A stretch of 64,000 nucleotides of DNA from Solilutibacter silvestris (GTDB lineage Bacteria; Pseudomonadota; Gammaproteobacteria; Xanthomonadales; Xanthomonadaceae). Where the stretch lies: NCBI RefSeq assembly GCF_002895945.1, contig NZ_NPZB01000002.1, positions 496,001-560,000 on the forward strand, read 5' to 3'. Under the pieces are notes generated by a model that made no database searches, was not told the origin of the DNA, and saw nothing but the letters and a program-made list of their open reading frames with translations. Below are positions 18,016-26,446 of the stretch, piece after piece; the stretch's first letter is position 1, and each line of letters opens with the position of its first letter. The translations under genes and the position numbers were made by a program.

Positions 18016-18531
18016 TCAACGCGCCCAGGCACGGCCGTTGTACACGCGTACCGGCGATCCTTCCTGGATGTTGTTGACGTCGGACTGCGATACCGTGACG
18101 ACGCGGCCATCGTCCATGCGCACCGTCAGCAGGTACTGGCCCTGGCCCTGTGCGCGGTTCTGCTGGATCGCGTTGCCGACCAATGCACCCGCCGCGGCGC
18201 CGGCGACCGTCGCCACGTTGCGCTTGCTCTGGCTGCGGGAGTTCTGATCGGCGATCTCGCGACCCGCCACCGCACCCACCACGCCGCCGATGATGGCGCC
18301 CGTCGGGTTTGGCGCGCTGCTGCCGTTGCCGTTCATGTCGATGCGCGTGACCACGCCGCAGTCGGCGCAATAGCCGTTGTTGTAGCCGCCATTGTTGTTG
18401 TAACCACCGTTGCCATTGTTGTAGCCACCATTGCCATAACCGCCGCCGTAGCCATTGCCGGGGCCGGTGGTGGCGCAGGCGCCAAGCGTCATCGCGGCAG
18501 CGGTGGCAAGCATTGCATTGCGCAGCTTCAT
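18016..18531 (-). CDS. Glycine-zipper (2TM) lipoprotein with Gly/Tyr/Asn repeats
   Basis: A 171-residue predicted lipoprotein: lipobox LGAC ends the signal peptide near residue 19. Residues 27-54 are a low-complexity tract of GGY and NN repeats. Then comes CADCG followed by two glycine-zipper segments (GAIIGGVVGAVAG and VAGAAAGALVGNAI), as in SlyB/Rick_17kDa-type outer-membrane lipoproteins, and a C-terminal beta domain (LTVRMDDGRVVTVSQ). These proteins are thought to stabilise the envelope. The ATG at 18531 has GGAG 6 nt upstream and begins at the signal peptide. Confidence 0.83.
   Translation of the reverse strand: MKLRNAMLATAAAMTLGACATTGPGNGYGGGYGNGGYNNGNGGYNNNGGYNNGYCADCGVVTRIDMNGNGSSAPNPTGAIIGGVVGAVAGREIADQNSRSQSKRNVATVAGAAAGALVGNAIQQNRAQGQGQYLLTVRMDDGRVVTVSQSDVNNIQEGSPVRVYNGRAWAR
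18370..18453 (-). repeat. Low-complexity Gly/Tyr/Asn-coding repeat inside lipoprotein gene
   Basis: This stretch codes for residues 27-54 of the lipoprotein, built from imperfect copies of GGYNN and GGYGN. At DNA level the plus strand shows repeated gttgtagcc/accgcc-like units of about 15-24 bp, a pattern prone to slippage and length variation. Confidence 0.7.
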
Positions 18532-18601
18532 GTCGAACTCCAGATGGATGAGGGCGTGGTCGATCATGTGGACGAGTTGATGAATGGGCTGGAAACCGTC
18601 A

Positions 18602-18626
18602 CGAAAAACGGCGCCGCAGCGCCGTT
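18602..18626 (-). terminator. Rho-independent terminator after cytochrome c gene
   Basis: On the minus strand AACGGCGC, loop TGCG, GCGCCGTT is followed by TTTCG. It lies 44 bp downstream of the cytochrome gene stop and upstream of the lipoprotein gene, separating the two minus-strand units. Confidence 0.7.
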
Positions 18627-18669
18627 CCCGTCAGCCTGCGTTCACCGCCGTGCAGGCGGCTTCACGGGG

Positions 18670-19113
18670 TCATTTGTTGAAGTCGTCGTGGCAGGCCTTG
18701 CACTGGTCGCTGATCATCGCCAGCGTCTGCTTCACGCCTTCGCAGTTCATCGGCGGCGACGCCAGCGATGCGTCCAGCACCTTGCGGAAGTCGCTGGCAT
18801 GTTTGGTGAAGCGATCGTCCTTCGCCAGATCGGGGAAGGCCGCTTCCAGGTCGTCGGCGGTGCGGCGCAGGGTTTGCAGGTGGGGGATGGTATCGGTCGC
18901 GGCGCAGCGGTTCGTCTTCAGGTTCTCCTTCAGCGCGTCCATGTGGTGCGCCTGCACGTGCATCAGCGCGTGCGGGAAGGGATCGTGCTTCGGCCACATG
19001 CGGATGATCATCACGGTGGCGATGATGCCCATGAGCAACCCGACCAGCCACAGGAAGAAATAACGCTTGCTTGCGGAGCCACTCTTGGGCGCATCCGGGG
19101 CAGGGGTGGACAT
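18670..19113 (-). CDS. Membrane-anchored monohaem cytochrome c (c-prime-like)
   Basis: A 147-residue protein with one N-terminal membrane helix (about residues 18-37, FFLWLVGLLMGIIATVMIIRM) and a helical domain ending in CKACHDDFNK. The haem-binding CXXCH is therefore at the extreme C terminus, as in cytochrome c-prime and related four-helix cytochromes. The helix is not followed by a cleavage site, so it should stay anchored facing the periplasm. The role is unknown. The start at 19113 has AAGGA 8 nt upstream; the ATG at 19122 has no properly spaced site. It is divergent from tcdA across 65 bp. Confidence 0.8.
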   Translation of the reverse strand: MSTPAPDAPKSGSASKRYFFLWLVGLLMGIIATVMIIRMWPKHDPFPHALMHVQAHHMDALKENLKTNRCAATDTIPHLQTLRRTADDLEAAFPDLAKDDRFTKHASDFRKVLDASLASPPMNCEGVKQTLAMISDQCKACHDDFNK

Positions 19114-19178
19114 CGACCGCATCCTTGACCTGAGTTGAAGTGGCTGAACCTTAGCATGGCGATCCGTACACTGTGCGT

Positions 19179-19970
19179 ATGAGCGATTTGCGGGAACGAT
19201 TCGGCGGCATCGACCGCCTCTACGGACGTGATGCACTGCAGCGGCTGGATGCGGCCCGCATCGCGGTGGTCGGGATCGGCGGCGTCGGTTCGTGGGCGGT
19301 GGAGGCGTTCGCGCGCAGCGGCATCGGCCACATGGCGCTGATCGATGCCGATGATCTCTGCGTGTCCAACACCAATCGCCAGTTGCCGGCGCTCGAAGGC
19401 GCCTACGGCCGCGCCAAGGTCGAGGCGATGGCCGAGCGCTGCCGCGCGATCCGCCCCGATATCCGCATCGATGCGGTGCAGTCGTTCCTGACGCCATCGA
19501 ACATGCAGGAGTTGCTGGGCGACGGTTTCGACCTGGTGTTGGACGCCTGTGACAGTTTCCGGGCGAAGGTCGAATTGATCGCGTGGTGCCGGCGTCGCAA
19601 GCAACCGATCATCACCGTTGGTGCGGCGGGTGGACGCAGCGATCCGACGCAGATCCGGGTGCGCGATCTGTCGCGGACGGAACACGACGCGATGTTGTCG
19701 CTGATCCGCAAGAAGCTGCGCGGCGAGTTCAATTTCCCGAAGAATCACGCGCGCTACTTTGGCGTGCCGGCGGTGTATTCGCTGGAGAACGTGCGTTATC
19801 CGCAGGCGGATGGCAGCGTGTGTGGGATGCGGCCGCAGCTCGGCAAGGACGATGCATTGAAGCTCGATTGTGGTGCGGGACTTGGCGCGGCCACGCACAT
19901 CACCGGCACGTTCGCGTTCGCGGCGGTGGGGAAGGCGTTGGAGATGTTGTTGAAGACGCGCGCTGGTTGA
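19179..19970 (+). CDS. tcdA: tRNA threonylcarbamoyladenosine dehydratase (TcdA/CsdL)
   Basis: A 263-residue E1-like, ATP-dependent enzyme that converts t6A at position 37 of ANN-decoding tRNAs to its cyclic form. The Rossmann loop GIGGVGSW is at residues 32-39, the adenylation-type DADDLCVSNTNRQ motif near 54, and ITVGAAGGRSDPTQIRV near 147. GTFAFAAVGKALEMLL at the end is typical of TcdA, which unlike ThiF lacks a ubiquitin-like partner. The ATG at 19179 is used; a GTG two codons upstream is less likely. The intergenic palindrome at 20022-20090 follows. Confidence 0.9.
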   Translation: MSDLRERFGGIDRLYGRDALQRLDAARIAVVGIGGVGSWAVEAFARSGIGHMALIDADDLCVSNTNRQLPALEGAYGRAKVEAMAERCRAIRPDIRIDAVQSFLTPSNMQELLGDGFDLVLDACDSFRAKVELIAWCRRRKQPIITVGAAGGRSDPTQIRVRDLSRTEHDAMLSLIRKKLRGEFNFPKNHARYFGVPAVYSLENVRYPQADGSVCGMRPQLGKDDALKLDCGAGLGAATHITGTFAFAAVGKALEMLLKTRAG

Positions 19971-20021
19971 GCGTCTTCGCGGGTTCAAGGCACGCGCTGG
20001 CTGGCGTGGGCGGCAGACCCA

Positions 20022-20090
20022 ATGCGCGGGACGCCGTGAATACGTTCATGTAGGCTCGACTCGGCATCCATGCCTCGTATGCCCGCGCAT
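20022..20090. repeat. Imperfect palindromic intergenic element (REP/MITE-like)
   Basis: The ends ATGCGCGGG (20022-20030) and CCCGCGCAT (20082-20090) are exact inverted repeats. Inside them ATACG (20040-20044) pairs with CGTAT (20076-20080), and GGCAT-CC-ATGCC forms a further small palindrome at 20063-20074. The element sits in the 222-bp gap between convergent tcdA and tatD. No second copy was noticed in this window. From memory, similar text recurs between genes in Xanthomonadaceae, but this was not checked. Confidence 0.5.
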
Positions 20091-20192
20091 CGGACTGGCG
20101 CACCCACTTGCCGCGCGCGTGTTGTTGCTTCCCAGAGACTTGAAAGCCGCCACAACCGACGCAGGCGCTCAGCCGGGCGATACGCTCTCGCA

Positions 20193-20966
20193 TCAACTCC
20201 GCGATAATTTCAGCAACCCCATCGCATTCGCCGTCGTCGCGGCAGCGATCACTTCCGATGACTCATCGCGCAATTCGGCAACGGTCGCGAGGATCGCCGT
20301 GAGTCGCGCCGGCTCGTTGCGCTGGCCACGCCATTGCGCATCCGGTTGGTCGGGAGAATCGGTTTCCAGCACCAACTGTTCCAGCGGCATGGTGGCGACC
20401 AGTTCGCGCAGGCGTTGCGCGCGCGGGTAGGTGACCGGTCCGCCGATGCCGAGCAGGAAACCCATTTGCCACAACTGCCGCGCCTGTTCCGTGCTACCGC
20501 CGAAGCTGTGGATGATGCCGCGCAGGCCGCCGACCTTCTTCAGGCTGGCGATCGTCGCATCGACCGCGCGCCGTGCGTGCACGATCACCGGCAGATCGAA
20601 TTCGCGCGCCAGTCGCAACTGGGCATCGAAATAGAATTGCTGAGTCCCGCGATCCAGCGTCTCGATGAAGTAGTCCAGCCCGATTTCGCCGACGGCCACG
20701 CAGCGCTCATCACTCAACCAATGACGCAACTGTTCGAGATGTTCGGGGCGATGTTCGTCGAGGAACATCGGGTGCATGCCGTAGGCCGGATACAGCTCGT
20801 GCGGGAACGCCACGCAGACCTCGCGCAAATGCGGCCAACCGGCTGCTGCGATCGCCGGCACCAGTTGCCCGATGATGCCGGCGTCGCGGGCGCGCGCCAT
20901 CACCGCGTCACGATCGGCGTCGAAGGCATCGACGTCGATGTGGCTGTGCGAATCGAACAGCTGCAC
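20193..20966 (-). CDS. TatD-family metal-dependent hydrolase/DNase (YjjV-like)
   Basis: A 257-residue TIM-barrel hydrolase. Metal ligands expected for TatD are visible: H7 and H9 in DSHSH, E94 in VGEIGLD, H130 in VIVHARRA, H153 in IIHSFGG and D202 in LETDSP. TatD proteins act as 3'-5' exonucleases or general metal-dependent hydrolases, with proposed roles in DNA repair and D-aminoacyl-tRNA editing in some relatives. It follows the DUF6116 gene by 6 bp on the same strand, so they are probably one operon. Confidence 0.88.
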   Translation of the reverse strand: MQLFDSHSHIDVDAFDADRDAVMARARDAGIIGQLVPAIAAAGWPHLREVCVAFPHELYPAYGMHPMFLDEHRPEHLEQLRHWLSDERCVAVGEIGLDYFIETLDRGTQQFYFDAQLRLAREFDLPVIVHARRAVDATIASLKKVGGLRGIIHSFGGSTEQARQLWQMGFLLGIGGPVTYPRAQRLRELVATMPLEQLVLETDSPDQPDAQWRGQRNEPARLTAILATVAELRDESSEVIAAATTANAMGLLKLSRS

Positions 20967-20972
20967 GGGCGA

Positions 20973-21218
20973 TCAGCGGCGGGTGGCGCTGCCTTCGATC
21001 GGCGGTTGTGCATCGCCGGAACTCTTGCCGCCCGGGTCCTTTTTCTTCCACTTGGCGAGGATCAGTGCCACGACGCCCAGGAAGGCCTCGTCGATCGGCC
21101 AGATCGGATCAGGCATGGCGATGTGCAGGACCGCAAGCAATCCGGCGACGATGAACAATTTGGGATGGCTGAGTCGGCCCAGCCACTTCAGGAATGGGGC
21201 GAACAGAAAATGGCGCAT
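20973..21218 (-). CDS. Small membrane protein, DUF6116-like
   Basis: An 81-residue protein with two hydrophobic helices (LFIVAGLLAVLHIAM and DEAFLGVVALILAKW) joined by a short PDPIWPID turn, then a charged tail. The pattern (LxWLGRLxxPxLF ... DPIPxIDE ... LLAxWK) is shared with small proteins annotated DUF6116 in Xanthomonadaceae. The function is unknown. The start at 21218 (MRHFLF) fits the family; the ATG at 21233 would add five residues. Confidence 0.65.
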   Translation of the reverse strand: MRHFLFAPFLKWLGRLSHPKLFIVAGLLAVLHIAMPDPIWPIDEAFLGVVALILAKWKKKDPGGKSSGDAQPPIEGSATRR

Positions 21219-21411
21219 CGGTCGGATCCACAAGGCGGAATGGCGTCACCGTATCAGGTCGATTGCGCGATCGCGTGATGCAAACTGAATGGGCACTGCA
21301 TGTTTATCCTGTCGTCAGACATCGGACGGCGAAATCGTCGTTGCGTTCAGGTGAAATGCTGTTAGATGGTGACGTAGAGCACGGCGGATGGGCCGCCACA
21401 GGAGATGATTC

Positions 21412-22239
21412 ATGAACATCGACAACAAGGTTCTCGGAGCTGGGCTGGGTTGCCTGCTGCTGGGCGGCGGCGCCGTGGCTGCTTACCACGCCGCGACATC
21501 GCAGCCGGCGGCCCCGGTTACGGCCGCGACGCCGGCAACGACAGCGCAACCGGCTTCCGGCACGACAGCGCTGCAGCCGACGGCGGCCGACAGCGCCAGC
21601 AATGCCGTGCATGGCGATGCGGCGAGCAATGCATCGGATTACGCGCCGATCATCGGCGTGCAGAAGGTCAGCAGCAAGAGCACCCGCTATGCGACCGTGC
21701 TCGACGTGACGCCGGTGAACGACAAGATCGCCCAGAACACGCCGCGCCAGGATTGCCGTGACGTGGTTGTCAACGAACCGGCGCCGACGCGCGATCCCCA
21801 CAACGTCGCCGGTTCCGCGATCGGCGCGGTGGTTGGTGGCTTGGTCGGCCATCAGATCGGTGGCGGCAAGGGCCGTGACCTGGCGACCGTGGCAGGCGCG
21901 GTGGGCGGCGGCATCGCCGGCAACCGCATCGAGAATCGTCGCCATGCCAATGCCACGGTGCAGCGTGTGGATCGTCAATGCAGCACCGTCAACGACACCA
22001 GCTACAAGAACAAGCTGATCGGTTATGACGTGACCTATCGCAATCCGGACGGCAGCGTCGGCAAACAGCGGATGGGCAGCCGCCCCGGTTCGCGCATCGC
22101 GGTCGGCACCGGCACCCAGACCGACGGTTACGACGTGACCTATCGCTATGAAGGCAAGGACAAGGTGGTTCGCCTCGACCAGAGGCCGGCCACGGACCGC
22201 TTCCCGGTGGTGGATGGGCGGGTGGTGACGCGCCTGTAA
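21412..22239 (+). CDS. Glycine-zipper 2TM domain envelope protein
   Basis: A 275-residue protein with an N-terminal hydrophobic segment (about residues 7-26, GAGLGCLLLGGGAVAAYHAA) that may be a signal anchor, an Ala/Thr/Gln-rich spacer, and a glycine-zipper pair (GSAIGAVVGGLVGHQIGGGKGRD and AGAVGGGIAGNRIE, about residues 136-175), followed by a beta domain with DVTYR repeated twice. It resembles SlyB-like proteins that affect outer-membrane integrity. GGAGATG lies 5-6 nt before the ATG. Transcription is probably ended by the hairpin at 22270-22297. Confidence 0.8.
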   Translation: MNIDNKVLGAGLGCLLLGGGAVAAYHAATSQPAAPVTAATPATTAQPASGTTALQPTAADSASNAVHGDAASNASDYAPIIGVQKVSSKSTRYATVLDVTPVNDKIAQNTPRQDCRDVVVNEPAPTRDPHNVAGSAIGAVVGGLVGHQIGGGKGRDLATVAGAVGGGIAGNRIENRRHANATVQRVDRQCSTVNDTSYKNKLIGYDVTYRNPDGSVGKQRMGSRPGSRIAVGTGTQTDGYDVTYRYEGKDKVVRLDQRPATDRFPVVDGRVVTRL

Positions 22240-22269
22240 GAGCCTCCGCCAACTCGGCGCAAGGAAACG

Positions 22270-22297
22270 ACGGGAGCCGCAAGGCTCCCGTTCCCTT
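22270..22297 (+). terminator. Probable terminator after glycine-zipper gene
   Basis: Perfect 9-bp stem ACGGGAGCC / GGCTCCCGT with loop GCAA. The tail TTCCCTTT is only moderately U-rich, so termination strength is uncertain. Confidence 0.6.
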
Positions 22298-22356
22298 TGG
22301 GCGGGCCGGTACAATGGGCGGCTTCGTCCTCCTGATACAAAGTGAGTGCCGTTCCC

Positions 22357-23526
22357 ATGGCCGCAGCCCTGCATCCCTACGATCTCTATGACGTCCGCTC
22401 CCTGCTTTCCGAGGAAGAACGGGCAGTGCAGGACTCGGTGGCACGCTTCACCGATGAGCGCGTGCTGCCGATCATCGGCGACTGCTTCGACAAGGGCGAA
22501 TTCCCCGCGCATCTGATCCCGGAAATGGCCGAGCTCGGCCTGCTCGGCGCCACGCTGCCCGAGGAATACGGTTGCGCCGGTTTGAGCGGTGTCAGTTACG
22601 GCCTGATCTGCCAGGAACTGGAGCGCGGCGATTCCGGCATCCGCAGCTTCGCCAGCGTGCAGTCGTCGCTGTGCATGTATCCGATCTACGCCTACGGCAG
22701 CGAGGAACAGCGCAAGCGTTGGTTGCCCGACATGGCCGCCGGCAAGGTGATCGGTTGCTTCGGTCTGACCGAATCGCACGGCGGTTCCGATCCCGCCAAC
22801 ATGAAGACGGTCGCGAAGAAGGACGGCGGCGACTGGGTGATCAACGGTGGCAAGATGTGGATCACCAACGGCAACATCGCCGATATCGCCATCGTCTGGG
22901 CGCAGACCGATGACGGCATCCAGGGCTTCATCGTCGAGAAGGGCATGAAGGGTTTCGACGCGCAGGCGATCAAGCACAAGATGAGCCTGCGCGCGTCGGT
23001 GACCTCGGCGCTGTTCTTCGACAATCTGCGCGTGCCCGATTCCAGTCGCCTGCCCAATGTGAAGGGACTGAAGGGACCGTTGGGCTGCCTGACGCAGGCG
23101 CGTTACGGCATCACCTGGGGACCGATCGGCGCAGCGATCGCCTGTCTCGACGAAGCGCTGAACTATTCCAAGGACCGCATCCTGTTCGATCGCCCGGTCG
23201 CGGCCACGCAATCGGCGCAATTGAAACTGGCCGACATGGCGCGGCGCATCACCATGGCGCAGTTGTTGTCGCTGCAACTCGGTCGCTTGAAGGACGCCGG
23301 CAAGATGCAGCCGACCCAGGTGTCGCTGGCGAAGTGGAACAACTGCCGCATGGCGATCGACATCGCGCGCGAGTGCCGCGAGCTGCTCGGCGCCGCCGGC
23401 ATCACCACCGAACATGCGGCGATCCGCCACGCGCTCAATCTCGAATCCGTCATCACCTACGAGGGCACGGAAACGGTGCACCAGCTGGTAGTCGGGCGCG
23501 AACTGACCGGCATCAATGCCTTTTGA
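22357..23526 (+). CDS. gcdH: Glutaryl-CoA dehydrogenase / acyl-CoA dehydrogenase
   Basis: A 389-residue FAD acyl-CoA dehydrogenase. GIRSFASVQSSL with the arginine that binds the omega-carboxylate, GCFGLTESHGGSDP (FAD loop), KMWITNG, and the catalytic glutamate of TYEGTE (about residue 369) match glutaryl-CoA dehydrogenase, which oxidatively decarboxylates glutaryl-CoA to crotonyl-CoA in lysine and tryptophan breakdown. No other genes of that pathway are adjacent. The start at 22357 is used; a GTG at 22342 in frame is possible. The stop is 25 bp before the acetyltransferase start. Confidence 0.87.
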   Translation: MAAALHPYDLYDVRSLLSEEERAVQDSVARFTDERVLPIIGDCFDKGEFPAHLIPEMAELGLLGATLPEEYGCAGLSGVSYGLICQELERGDSGIRSFASVQSSLCMYPIYAYGSEEQRKRWLPDMAAGKVIGCFGLTESHGGSDPANMKTVAKKDGGDWVINGGKMWITNGNIADIAIVWAQTDDGIQGFIVEKGMKGFDAQAIKHKMSLRASVTSALFFDNLRVPDSSRLPNVKGLKGPLGCLTQARYGITWGPIGAAIACLDEALNYSKDRILFDRPVAATQSAQLKLADMARRITMAQLLSLQLGRLKDAGKMQPTQVSLAKWNNCRMAIDIARECRELLGAAGITTEHAAIRHALNLESVITYEGTETVHQLVVGRELTGINAF

Positions 23527-23551
23527 GCATTGTCCAGATCGCGACACGCAC

Positions 23552-24133
23552 ATGAACGCAGCATCCGCACACGCCGACTGGTTTGCGCGCTTGCGCGAGG
23601 GCGCACCGCGGATCGAAAGCGAACGACTGATCCTGCGCGTGCCGGAGCTCGCCGATTACCCGCGCTTCGCCGAGATGTTCGCCGATCCGGCGACGCACCA
23701 CATCGGTGGCCCGCTGGTGCGCGGCGATGCGTGGCGACGTTTCCTGCAGATGCCGGGTGCGTGGTTCACGCAGGGGTACGGGATGTTTTCGGTGATCGAG
23801 AAGGCTTCCGGATTGTTCATGGGCCAGGCCGGCCCGTGGTTTCCCGATGGCTGGCCCGATACCGAGGTCGGCTATGCCTTCCACGCCGACGGCCGCGGCA
23901 AGGGCTACGCGACAGAAGCCTGTACCGCCGCGATCGATTGGGCATTCGAAACGCTGGGCTGGACCACGGTGATCCAGTCGATCGATGCGGCGAATACCGA
24001 GTCGCAGAAAGTCGCGCAACGATTGGGTGCGCGCAATATTGGTCGCGGAAGCTATCCGCCGCCGCTCGATACACATCACATCGAAATCTGGACCCAGACG
24101 CGCGAGGAATGGTTCGCGCGTCGTCCGCGATGA
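23552..24133 (+). CDS. GNAT family N-acetyltransferase (RimJ/RimL-like)
   Basis: A 193-residue acetyltransferase of the type that modifies small molecules or ribosomal proteins. IESERLILRVPELADYPRFAEMFADP is the usual N-terminal part and ADGRGKGYATEAC holds the acetyl-CoA loop (GRGKGYA). NTESQKVAQRLGARNIGRGS is the C-terminal beta-alpha element. The substrate is unknown. The ATG at 23552 is used. It lies between gcdH and the fused E1 gene with short gaps (25 and 18 bp), suggesting one transcript. Confidence 0.83.
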   Translation: MNAASAHADWFARLREGAPRIESERLILRVPELADYPRFAEMFADPATHHIGGPLVRGDAWRRFLQMPGAWFTQGYGMFSVIEKASGLFMGQAGPWFPDGWPDTEVGYAFHADGRGKGYATEACTAAIDWAFETLGWTTVIQSIDAANTESQKVAQRLGARNIGRGSYPPPLDTHHIEIWTQTREEWFARRPR

Positions 24134-24151
24134 CACACACGAGAACCCTGC

Positions 24152-26422
24152 ATGTTCGCCGCCATCCCCAATCCCGTTCCCGCGCGCATGAAAGGCGTCA
24201 ATCGCGCCGAGGTCTGCGACGTCAATTTCACTGAATTCGTCAAGGCCTGGGATGGCCAGAAGGATGTGCGGCCGACGGCGGACGAACCGATCCTCGATGG
24301 CAGCGCGCTCGATGCCCGCGGCTTCCGCGAACTGTTCGAATCGCAACTGGTGTCGCGTCATCTCGACCTGATGGCGCGAGTGTTGCGCGTGCAGAACAAG
24401 GTCTTCTACACCATCGGCTCCAGCGGCCACGAAGGCAATGCGATGGTGGCGCGCGCGACGCGCCATACCGATCCGGCGTTCCTGCACTATCGCAGCGGTG
24501 GTTTCATGGCCGAGCGCTTCCGCAAATTGCCCGGCATGGATCCGATCATGGATTCCGCACTGTCGTTCGCCGCGAGCGCGGAAGATCCGGCCTCGGGTGG
24601 ACGCCACAAGGTGTGGGGCAGCAAGCCGTTGTGGGTGTTGCCGCAGACATCGACGATCGCATCGCACCTGCCGAAAGCGTTGGGCACGGCGGTCGCGATC
24701 GAAGCCGCGCGGCGCATCGGTCACCAACTCCCGATTCCCGACGACAGCATCACCATCTGTTCGTTCGGCGATGCCTCCGCCAATCACGCCACCGCGCAGA
24801 CGGCGTTCAATGCGGCATCGTGGACGGCCTACCAGAAGCTGCCGGCGCCGGTGCTGTTCGTGTGCGAGGACAATGGCATCGGCATTTCGGTGAAGACGCC
24901 GGGTGGCTGGATCGGCGAGAGTTTCCGCAATCGTCCCGATCTCGATTATTTCACCGCCGACGGCCTCGATCTCGCCGCCGGCTATGGCGACGTGCAGCGA
25001 GCGGTCGAGCATTGCCGCAGCACGCGCCGCCCGACCTTCCTGCACCTGCGCACCACCCGCATCATGGGTCACGCCGGCACTGACTTCGAGCTGGAATGGC
25101 GCAACATCGACGAGCTGGTGAAAGTCGAGGCGAGCGATCCGTTGCTGCGCAGCGCGGCGATCGCGCTGGAATCGGGGCTGATGACGAAGGACGAGATCCT
25201 CGCACTGTACGAGGAGACGCGCGCGAAATGTTTCGCCGCCGCCGAAGACGCCGACTCGCGCCCGCGCATCGAAACGCTGGAAGAAGTGATGCGTCCGCTG
25301 GCACCGTACACGCCGGACAAGGTCGCGGCGGAAGCCCATCGTCCGCCGTTGCCGGATGCGCGCATCAAGGCGTTCGGCAGCGAGGACAAGTTGCCGGAGA
25401 AATTGCCGCCGCGCCATCTCGCCATCCAGATCAACAACGCGCTGCACGATCTCTTCGCCAAGTATCCGGAAACGCTGCTGTTCGGCGAGGACGTGGCGCA
25501 GAAGGGCGGCGTCTATACCGTCACCAAGGGACTGCACAAGGCGTTCGGCAATCGTCGCGTATTCAACACCCTACTCGACGAGACGATGATCCTCGGCATG
25601 GCGCAAGGCTTCGCCAACATGGGCATGCTGCCGATCCCCGAGATCCAGTACCTGGCCTATCTCCACAACGCCATCGACCAGATCCGCGGCGAGGCGGCGT
25701 CGTTGCAGTTTTTCAGCAACAACCAGTTCGCCAACCCGATGGTGGTGCGCATCGCCGGCCTCGGTTACCAGCGCGGTTTCGGCGGCCATTTCCACAACGA
25801 CAATTCGATCACGCCGTTGCGCGACATTCCTGGCATCGTGGTGGGTTGTCCGTCGCGCGGAGACGATGCGGCGATGATGCTGCGCACGCTGGCGGCGCTG
25901 GCCAAGATCGATGGTCGCGTCACCGTCTTCCTCGAACCGATCGCGCTGTACATGACCAAGGATCTCTACGAGCCGGGTGATGGCCAGTGGCTGACGCCGT
26001 ATCCGTCGCCGGATCAGGCACTGGTGGTGGGCGAGGAACGCGTTTACGAACCCGATGCCAATGACTGCGTGATCTTCACCTACGGCAATGGCGTGCCGAT
26101 GAGCCTGCGCGCTGCCCGCGAAATCGAGAAGCAGCATGGCTGGAAGGTGCGCGTGGTCGACTTGCGCTGGCTGGTGCCGCTGAACCACGCTGCCATCGCC
26201 AAACACGCCGGCGAGTGCGATCGCATCATCGTGGTGGACGAAGGACGCTTCAGCGCCGGTGTCGGCGAAGGCGTGATCACCGCGATCACCGAAGCCGGGT
26301 ACGGCGGCAAGCCGATCCAGCGCATCGTCGGTGCCGATACCTATACGCCGCTGGCGGGCGCGGCCTTCCTCGTCATCCCCAAGGATGACGACATCGTCGC
26401 GGCCGCCGATTCGCTGGCTTGA
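24152..26422 (+). CDS. Fused alpha/beta E1 component of a branched-chain 2-oxoacid dehydrogenase
   Basis: A 756-residue thiamine-diphosphate enzyme joining E1-alpha (about residues 50-370) and E1-beta (about 420-750). The TPP/Mg motif is FGDAS (206-207 GD) ... CEDNGIGIS about 33 residues later. The beta half shows FGEDVAQKGGVYTVTKGL, IPEIQYLAYLHNAIDQIRGEA and VVDLRWLVPLN. It decarboxylates branched-chain 2-oxoacids and passes the acyl group to an E2 lipoyl protein. No E2 or E3 gene is nearby, so its complex partners must be encoded elsewhere. An alternative ATG lies at 24188. It is 18 bp after the acetyltransferase and converges on fdsD. Confidence 0.87.
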   Translation: MFAAIPNPVPARMKGVNRAEVCDVNFTEFVKAWDGQKDVRPTADEPILDGSALDARGFRELFESQLVSRHLDLMARVLRVQNKVFYTIGSSGHEGNAMVARATRHTDPAFLHYRSGGFMAERFRKLPGMDPIMDSALSFAASAEDPASGGRHKVWGSKPLWVLPQTSTIASHLPKALGTAVAIEAARRIGHQLPIPDDSITICSFGDASANHATAQTAFNAASWTAYQKLPAPVLFVCEDNGIGISVKTPGGWIGESFRNRPDLDYFTADGLDLAAGYGDVQRAVEHCRSTRRPTFLHLRTTRIMGHAGTDFELEWRNIDELVKVEASDPLLRSAAIALESGLMTKDEILALYEETRAKCFAAAEDADSRPRIETLEEVMRPLAPYTPDKVAAEAHRPPLPDARIKAFGSEDKLPEKLPPRHLAIQINNALHDLFAKYPETLLFGEDVAQKGGVYTVTKGLHKAFGNRRVFNTLLDETMILGMAQGFANMGMLPIPEIQYLAYLHNAIDQIRGEAASLQFFSNNQFANPMVVRIAGLGYQRGFGGHFHNDNSITPLRDIPGIVVGCPSRGDDAAMMLRTLAALAKIDGRVTVFLEPIALYMTKDLYEPGDGQWLTPYPSPDQALVVGEERVYEPDANDCVIFTYGNGVPMSLRAAREIEKQHGWKVRVVDLRWLVPLNHAAIAKHAGECDRIIVVDEGRFSAGVGEGVITAITEAGYGGKPIQRIVGADTYTPLAGAAFLVIPKDDDIVAAADSLA

Positions 26423-26446
26423 TGCATCCGCCGCCGGCGCGGAGCG

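Noticed and set aside
18370-18453. Possible CRISPR-like array
   Set aside because: The repeats are short, imperfect and in frame within a lipoprotein gene; there are no unique spacers and no cas genes.
20119-20430. Small plus-strand frame overlapping tatD
   Set aside because: Starts in the intergenic region next to the palindromic element and then runs antisense through tatD; likely chance reading of non-coding sequence.
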